A DNA stretch of 64,000 bases from an uncultured Pseudovibrio sp. GTDB taxonomy: Bacteria; Pseudomonadota; Alphaproteobacteria; Rhizobiales; Stappiaceae. The position numbers were made by a program, and so were the translations under genes. Location: assembly GCA_947496145.1 (NCBI GenBank), contig CANMBS010000029.1, positions 1 to 64,000 of the forward strand, in the 5' to 3' direction. Within the stretch, counting starts at the first letter, position 1; each line of letters opens with the position of its first letter. The notes under the pieces are model-generated. The model was not told the origin of the DNA. It saw only the letters and a list, made by a program, of their open reading frames with translations, and did not search any database. This document shows positions 1-9,200 of the stretch, piece after piece.

Positions 1-78
1 TGTAATGTTTTCGCCCCATAAAGTCCTCCTGATCTTAGAGTATCAGAAGGCTCTCCACTTTTCCTGAGCCAGTCCAGA
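1..78 (-). mobile_element. Partial IS3-like insertion sequence end with the first codons of a transposase OrfA
   Basis: On the minus strand an ATG at 19 is preceded by GGAGG (25-29) at good spacing and opens a frame reading MGRKHY before the window ends. This resembles the start of IS3-family OrfA proteins. Just upstream in the reading direction lies the string TGGACTGGCTCAGG (about 64-77), which looks like an IS3-group terminal repeat. The rest of the element lies outside the window, so the identification rests on six residues and one end and is tentative. Confidence 0.35.
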
Positions 79-168
79 CTGCGAGGCGATTGATTTTGTG
101 GTCGATGATGCACGCTGTGGGCCAAGTCTGTAACCTCTTCACCCCCAAGAATGCTGGAACTATTTCAA

Positions 169-189
169 ACCTCCACCGATGGTGGAGGT
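169..189 (-). terminator. Perfect 9-bp stem-loop downstream of the RTX gene
   Basis: A perfect inverted repeat (arms 169-177 and 181-189, arm sequence ACCTCCACC, 3-nt loop) lies about 30 bp beyond the stop codon of the giant RTX gene. Read leftward the stem is followed only by a short T stretch, so it may be an intrinsic terminator of moderate strength; the fold is symmetric and could also act in the other direction. Confidence 0.5.
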
Positions 190-220
190 CTTTGATTTTA
201 TTGCGAAGATAGCATTACGC

Positions 221-3200
221 TTAGACGAACTGGAAATCATCTGAATGAAGATCAGCTAATGACACACCTTTCAATGTAACTGAGTTGTCGTCATCCAGTG
301 TAATCACTGTGTCTGAGCCAACATTACTGACTTCATTTATTACTGCATTGAAATCAGCAAAGACAGAAGTATCGAATTGAATGACGTCCTCTGACATTGC
401 TCCGGCTTCAAAGTCATTAATTACATCCTTACCGAAGCTGGCTCCTGTGAACACAAACGTGTCGTTGCCTGCGCCACCATTTAATATGTCATTTCCAGCT
501 TCTCCTAGCAGGGTATCATCGCCTTTCTTACCATAAAGCGTGTCATCACCGTTACCTGCAACAAAAGTATCGGCATCATCGCTTCCATTTAAGGTGTTGT
601 TCTGATCGGTACCGTAAATCTTTACCTGACTTTTAAAAAAGTCATCCAGACTCCAGCCATTCCCGCCCCAGACAGTTCCATCTGCAAACTCGATCCGCTC
701 AACGCCATCTTCCTTATCAAACTGGTTATCCAGCGTCATCGTCTCACCAGTTGCCAGAATGCGAACGATAACGTCGCTCAGATCGCCAAACGGACGCTCG
801 AAGCGAACATCGGAGGTATTCAGTCCAACCAGCTTCAGAGTATCAAACCCGTTTTGATCAGCGGATTTCTCGTTGATGAAGTCATTGCCATACCCAGCAG
901 CATAGATGTAGGTATCACTTCCTTCTTCGCCTGCAAGCCAGTCATTGCCAGCACCACTGTCAAGCGTATCGTCAGAGGATTGTGCAGTGATTTGGTCATC
1001 ACCATCCGTTCCTCTGAACCAGGCATTCTCACGGATATAAGCCCGGCCCCACTCACTGCCGTCTGCAAACTTGATTTTTTCCAGACCGTAGTAAGTTGGA
1101 TCGGTATAGAACTGCCATTCCACTTCAATGGTTTGACCGGTGGAAAGCACTTTTACAAACAGATCATCTTCGACGCGGGATAGTTGAACATCCTGCGCAT
1201 TCAGGTCAGTGAACCGAAGGACATCAACAGCTGACGAGGAATTGTTATTGTCTTCAATGTAATCATTGCCATCCCCTTTAGCGTAGACATAAGTGTCCGA
1301 CCCAGCTTTACCGTAGAGCTTGTCGTCACCTAATCCACCAATAAGTGTATCATCACTATCAAGGGATGTGACGGTATCATCACCATCCGTTCCCCTAAAC
1401 CAGGCATTTTCGCGAATGTAAGCCCGGTCCCACTCACTGCCGTCTGCGAATTTGATTTTTTCAAGACCGTAGTAAGTTGGATTGGCGTAGAACTGCCATT
1501 CCACTTCAATGGTCTGACCAGTGGAAAGCACCTTCACAAACAGGTCATCCTCGAAGCGGGATAGTTGAACATCCTGCGCATTCAGGTCAGTAAACTGGAG
1601 GACGTCGACCGATGCGGAGGAATTGTCATTTTCCTCAATGTAATCGTTACCGTCACCGCTGGCATAGATATAGGTGTCCGACCCACCTTTGCCATAAAGC
1701 TTGTCGTCGCCCAGTCCCCCTGTAACAGTCTCATTATCAGAGCTGCCATTCAGGACATCATTTTCAGATGTACCATTAATTATGAGGGAGGCATCTTCAT
1801 CAACGGCTGCAACAATATCGCTCTCTGTCCAGATTGTCCCATCTGCGAAAACGACCTGCTCAACGCCGCTACCAGTTGAATAAGACTGATCGTCCAGCTT
1901 AATTGAACCACCATCTTTGAACATCAAAGTGAAATCATTCGTATCACTTTTATGGCGAACAACAGTAACCTCATTAACCAGAATACCTTCACCAAGGATC
2001 AACTTATCGGCGTTACCATGCCTATATCTCTCAAAGAGAACGTCATTGCCGTCGCCCAGATTGTAGAAGTAAGTGTCATCACCGCTTAGACCATTAAGAT
2101 AGTCATTTCCTTTTCCGCCAGTGATGATGTCAGCCCGGTTATGAAAGCCGTATACAGTGTCATTACCATAGGTTTGTGTGGAGGCCAGAGCCAGGATTTT
2201 TAGTTCATCTTCCCACACTGTTCCATCTGCAAAGATAATCTGTTCAACACCAGCTTCATTACTGGTGTCAAACTGCTCATTGAGTGTGACCGATCCACCG
2301 TCCTTAAAGTGCAATACTACATCGTCGATATCGTTAGGATTACGTGTGACAGTAACCTCATCTGCCAGAATACCTTCACCAAGGATCAGCTTGTCTGAAC
2401 CGAATTTGTAGCCCGACTCTGTGATGACATCCTGACCATCACCAAGATTGTAGATGTAGGTGTCATTGCCATCTCCGCCGGTGAGGCTGTCATTACCAAG
2501 GCCGCCCTGAAGAGTGTCACCCATTGAATGGCTGCCATAAATGACGTCATCGCCATCAGTTATGGCATCTGAATTGGCGCGGTTATTCAGAAACTCATGA
2601 TCCCAGATCGTGCCATCTGCAAAGATGATCTGCTCGACACCGCCTTCGTTCTCATCTCTGAATTGCTCATTGAGCTTGATGGAGCCACCATCCTTGAAGT
2701 GCAGCGTGACATCGTCAACATCATTCGGGTCACGGGTAACGGTGACTTCATTCGCCAGAATACCTTCACCAAGGATCAGCTTGTCTGAACCGTATTTGTA
2801 ACCTGACTCTGTGATGACATCCTGACCATCACCAAGATTGTAGATGTAGGTGTCATTGCCATCTCCGCCGGTGAGGCTGTCATTACCAAGGCCACCCTGA
2901 AGGGTGTCACCCATTGAATGGCTGCCATAAATGACGTCATCGCCATCAGTTATGGCATCTGAATTGGCGCGGTTATTCAGAAACTCATGATCCCAGATCG
3001 TGCCATCTGCAAAGATGATCTGCTCGACACCGCCTTCGTTCTCATCTCTGAATTGCTCATTGAGCTTGATGGAGCCACCATCCTTGAAGTGCAGCGTGAC
3101 ATCGTCAACATCATTCGGGTCACGGGTAACGGTAACTTCATTCGCCAGAATGCCCTCACCAAGGATCAGCTTATCAGAACCGTATTTGTAGCCCGACTCT

Positions 3201-6200
3201 GTGATGACATCCTGACCATCACCAAGATTGTAGATGTAGGTGTCATTGCCATCTCCGCCGGTGAGGCTGTCATTACCAAGGCCGCCCTGAAGAGTGTCAC
3301 CCATCGAGTGGCTGCCATAAATGACGTCATCGCCATCAGTTATGGCATCTGAATTGGCGCGGTTATTCAGAAACTCATGATCCCAGATCGTGCCATCTGC
3401 AAAGATGATCTGCTCGACACCGCCTTCGTTCTCATCTCTGAATTGCTCATTGAGCTTGATGGAGCCACCATCCTTGAAGTGCAGCGTGACATCGTCAACA
3501 TCATTCGGGTCACGGGTAACGGTGACTTCATTCGCCAGAATACCTTCACCAAGGATCAGCTTATCAGAACCGTATTTGTAGCCCGACTCTGTGATGACGT
3601 CCTGACCATCACCAAGATTATAGATGTAGGTATCATTGCCATCTCCGCCGGTGAGACTGTCATTACCAAGGCCGCCAGTTAACGTATCATTGCCGTTGAG
3701 CGCTTTGATCGTATCATTGCCTGCCCCGCCGTCGATGACATCGTCTAAGACCTCAGTACCAAAGATTTCGTCATCACCGTCGGTTTTTGCGCCTTCGAGG
3801 TATCGTTTTTGAATTTCAGCATGATCCCAGATCGTGCCATCTGCAAAGATGATCTGTTCGACACCGGTTTCCTGGCTGGATTTAAACTGCTCATCAAGTT
3901 TGACAGAACCTCCATCATTAAAGTGCAGAGTTACATCATCCGTGTCCGATGCATTGCGCGTGATTGTGACTTCATCAGGTAAGATGCCCTCACCCAGAAC
4001 CAGCTTGTCAAAACCGAATTTATAGCCAGTGTCTGTAATGGCATCATTGCCGTCACCCAGATTATAGATGTAGATATCGTCGCCATCACCAGCATTGAGG
4101 GTATCATTGCCAAGACCACCAATGAGTGCATCAGAGACTGACGAGCCAGTTAAATTATCGTCCGCGTTAGTTCCTTTGAATGCGGTTTCAATGAGAATGC
4201 GCTGTCGATCCCATGTGGTATTATCAGCAAAGACAATCTCAGAGATGCCCTTTTGCGGGCCTGCAAAATGATCCTTCAATGTCAGGATTTCACCAGTTGC
4301 AGTGATCTTAATCTGTAGCTGATTAGCGTTGTCGAGCGTGCGAATTAGCTCAATTTGGCTGACAAGCAGGTCTTTAAGAGACAAGCGGTCTATATCTGTC
4401 ACCAAACCAGATTCCTGAATGGTGTCATTGCCATCTCCGGCTCCCCAGATGTAGGTGTCGTTACCTTCACCACCGTTTAATGTGTCGTCACCGGTGTCAC
4501 CTGAGAGAGTATCGTTGCCTTTACCACCGTTTAATATGTCGTTACCCGAACCGCCTGAAATGGTGTCATCACCAGCTTTACCATTAATGGTATCGTTGCC
4601 AGCCTCACCTTCAATACGCTCGCCGTAAAAATCATCACCTGTGATGGTATCATCCTGATCTGTTCCTCTCAGAACAGCATTGGCGCGCATAGCATCTTGA
4701 TCCCACACAACACCATCGGCAAACTCGATGAAGTTTACGCCCTTATTATCGTCGGCCCCATTTTCACTATAGCTTAAGACGAGTTTGATGCTCTCGCCCG
4801 TTGCTTTGTTTGTAACAATGAGGTCTCGCGGACTGGACAGACTTTGTGTCAGGCTCACATCTTCAGCGTTCAGACCATTCAGTTTCAACCGGTCTACACC
4901 TGCCCCGCTGGCTTCGGTAATGACATCATTGCCGTCTCCGGCACCCCAGATGTAAAGGTCATCGCCCTTACCGCCGTTTAATGCATCATCACCTTTTCCG
5001 CATACGAATATATCGTCACCTACAGACCCGGCAATGGTATCATTGCCATCGGTACCTCTGAACCAAGATTTTTCCAGAATCGTATCCCGGTTCCAGACCA
5101 CTCCGTCCGCGAACTCAATCCGGTCAATACCGAAGTGGTTTGCGTTATAAAACTGCTCGTCAAAGGTGATGGTCTCTCCTGTTGAGAGGATCTTCATTAT
5201 GGCATCAACACCAATGCGAGACATCTCCACATCTGTTGAGTTGATGCCTTCAAGCTTTAAAAGGTCCGTTGCAGTGGTTGAACCATCTTCATCATCGATG
5301 AAATCAGACCCGTCTCCCAATCTGTAGATGTAGGTATCTGATCCACCTTTACCGTAAAGCTTGTCGTCACCTTTACCACCGAAAATTACGTCATCAGTGC
5401 CATAGGTTGAGATGTTATCATCTCCATCAGTGCCTCTGTACCAGGACTTGTCCAGAATTATATCCCGGTTCCAGATTACCCCGTCTGCGAACTCGATCCG
5501 GTCAATACCGTAATGGTTTGCGTTATAAAACTGCTCGTCAAAGGTGATGACCTCTCCTGTTGAGAGGATCTTCATCATGGCATCAACACCATCACGAGAC
5601 ATCTCCACATCTGTTGAGTTGATGCCGTCGAGCTTTAAGAGGTCCGTTGCGGTGGTTGAAGCATCTTCATCATCGATGAAATCAGACCCGTCTCCCAATC
5701 TATAGATATAGGTATCTGATCCACCTTTACCGTAAAGCTTGTCGTCCCCCTTACCACCGAAAATTATGTCATCACTGTTAAAGCTTGTGATGGTGTCATC
5801 ACCATCCGTTCCTCTGAACCAGGCATTATCGCGAATGTAAGCCCGGTCCCACTCACTGCCATCTGCAAACCTGATCTTTTCAAGGCCGTAGTAAGTTGGG
5901 TTGGCATAGAACTGCCATTCTACCTCGATGGTTTGTCCGGTGGACAGCACTTTTACAAACAGATCATCTTCGAAACGGGAAAGCTGAACATCTTGCGCAT
6001 TCAGATCAGTGAATTCCAAAACATCAACAGATGCGGAGGAATTATCATTTTCCTCTATGTAATCGTTACCATCGCCACTGGCATAGACATAGATATCCGA
6101 TCCGCCTTTGCCGTAGAGCTTGTCATCCCCAAGCCCTCCGGTGAACCGTTCATTTTCGCCAGTACCATTCAAAGTGTCCGCATCAGGAGTCCCATCCACA

Positions 6201-9200
6201 TTGAGATATGCTTCATCATCGATAGCAGCAATGATATCGCTGTGCGTCCAGATCGTTCCATCTGCAAACACAACCTGCTCGACACCGCTACCTGACGCAT
6301 AAAACTGCTCATCCAGCTTGATTGAGCCGCCATCTTTAAAGGTGAGTGTTACATCATCCTGATCGGTATTGTGGCGTGCAACAACAACTTCATCAGCCAG
6401 AATGCCTTCGCCGAGGATCAGCTTATCAGCATTGCCATTGCCATATGCTTCAAGGAGAGTGTCATTGCCGTCGCCAAGGTTGTAGAAGTAGGTGTCATCA
6501 CCACTCAGACCATTGAGGAAATCATTGCCTTTCCCGCCGTTGATAGTGTCTGCCCGGCTACTAAAGCCGTATACAGTGTCATCACCATCCGTTTGCGTGG
6601 TGGCTAAGACCCGAAGCTTTAGTTCATCCTCCCACATGGTGCCATCTGCAAAGATGATCTTCTCAACACCACCTTCACTCTCGTTTTTAAACTGCTCATT
6701 GAGCTTAATGGACCCGCCGTCCTTAAAGTGCAGCGTCACATCATCGATGTCGTCAAGGTCTCGTGTAACAGTAACTTCATCGGGCAAAATACCTTCACCA
6801 AGGATCAGTTTGTCGATGCCGTATTTGTAGCCCGAATCTGTAATGATGTCATTGCCATCACCAAGGTTGTAAATGTAGGTATCGTCTCCATCACCTCCGG
6901 TCAGGTCATCATCACCCAATCCGCCAGTCAGCGTATCATTGCCGTTAAGCGACTTAATCGTATCATTGCCCGCACCGCCATCGATGACATCATCGAAACT
7001 GTTAACGCCGAAGACTTCATCATCGCCATCGGTTATTGCACCGTTGAGGTATTTTTGCTGAAGCTCAGCGTGGTTCCAGATCGTGCCATCTGTAAAGATA
7101 ATCTGCTCAACACCGCCTTCACTCTCGTTTTTGAACTGCTCATCAAGTTTGATAGAACCGCCATCTTTAAAGTGCAGTATTACATCATCCGGATCCGATG
7201 CATTGCGTGTAACAGTGACCTCATCAGGCAGGATGCCTTCGCCCAGAAGCAGCTTGTCAGAACCGTATTTGTAGCCCGTCTCTGAAATGACATCCTGACC
7301 ATCACCGAGGTTGTAGATGTAGGTATCATCTCCATCCCCGCCAGTGAGACTATCATCGCCAAGCCCACCAGTTAACGTATCATTGCCGTTAAGCGACTTG
7401 ATTGTATCGTTACCGGCACCACCATTAATGACGTCATCGAAACGGTTAACGCCGAAGATTTCATCGTCGCCGCCAGTTATCGTGTCATTGAGGTATTGCT
7501 GCTGAAGCTCAGCGTGGTTCCAGATGGTGCCATCGGCAAAGATAATCTGCTCAATGCCGGATTCATCATCGGACTTAAACTGCTCATCAAGCTTGACAAA
7601 ACCGCCATCCTTAAAGTGCAGCGTCACATCATCCGTATCAGATCCGTTGCGTGTAACCGTGACCTCGTTGGGAAGAATGCCCTCACCCAGAATTAATTTG
7701 TCAGAACCATACTTATAGCCAGTATCCGTGATGATATCCTGACCATCACCGAGGTTGTAGATATAAGTATCATCTCCATCCCCTCCATTAAGATTGTCAT
7801 CACCCAAACCGCCAGTTAGCGTATCATTGCCGTTGAGCGACTTGATTGTATCATTACCTGCGCCGCCATTGATGACATCATCGAAACTATTTACGCCATA
7901 GATCTCATCATCACCGTCAGTTTGTGCCCCTTCAAGATAACGCTTATGAATTTCAGCGTGGTCCCAGATGGTGCCATCTGCAAAGATAATCTGCTCAATG
8001 CCGGATTCATCATCGGACTTAAACTGCTCATCAAGTTTGACAAAACCGCCATCCTTAAAGTGCAGCGTCACATCATCCGTGTCAGATCCATTGCGTGTGA
8101 TTGTGATCTCATCAGGCAGGATGCCCTCACCCAGAATTAGTTTGTCAGAACCGTACTTGTAGCCAGTGTCTGTGATGATATCCTGCCCATCACCGAGGTT
8201 GTAGAAGTAAGTATCATCGCCGCTTAATCCATTCAGGTGGTCATTCCCCAAACCACCAATAATGCGTTCTCCATAGTTGGCAATGCCAGTGATTGTGTCG
8301 TCCCCGTCAGTGCCGACCAATGTTGCATTGGCACGCATTGTGTCCTGATCCCAAATGGTGCCATCGGCAAACTCAATGAAGTTAACGCCCTCATTGTTGT
8401 TGCCCCCATTGGCATGGTGGGTTTGAACCAGCTTAACCGTTTCGCCCGTTGCCTTGATGGTGATGATCAGATCGCGAGAGTTTTCCCAGCTCTGGGTAAG
8501 AGTAATGTCGTCGGCATTCAGCTCTTTCAGCCGTATTGTGTCTGAGCCTTTATATGCTTCTTCCGTTACAACATCATTTCCATCACCAGCTCCCCAGAGA
8601 TAGACATCATCGCCCCCCTTACCATTGATGGTATCATCGCCAGCACCACCGTCGATGACCTCGCCATACACGTTATCGCCAGTGATTGCGTCAGCTGCGT
8701 CGGTTCCTGCCAGAATGGCATTGGCACGCATTGTGTTCTGATCCCAGATGGTACCGTCAGCAAGCTGCAGGAAGTTAACCCCTTCCAGACCTAGTGCGCC
8801 ATTGGCATGATAGGTTCGAATAAGCTCAACCGTTTCGCCTGTTGCCTTGATGGTGATGATCAGATCACGAGGATTCTCCAGGCTTTGTGTCAAAACGACA
8901 TCGTCGGCGTTCAGGTCTGTCAGCTTAAGTGTGTCTGAACCATTGCCGCTTTCTTCTGTGATAATGTCGTTTCCGTAGCCTGCACCCCAGATGTAGGTAT
9001 CATCATTTGCACCTCCATCAAGGCTGTCATCACCCGCCCCACCGTCAAGTAAGTCTGCGCCAGATCCTCCAAGGAGTTGGTCATTACCTTCCTCACCATA
9101 GAGTTTATCAGCTCCGCGACTGCCAAAGATGTAGTCGTTTCCTTTGTCGCCTTTAATTGTATCAGGTTGATAGCTGCCAACGAGGCGGTCATCCCCGGTT

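Noticed and set aside
2400-3680. CRISPR-like array suggested by regular repeats
   Set aside because: The 390-bp units are in-frame coding repeats of an RTX protein without short spacers.
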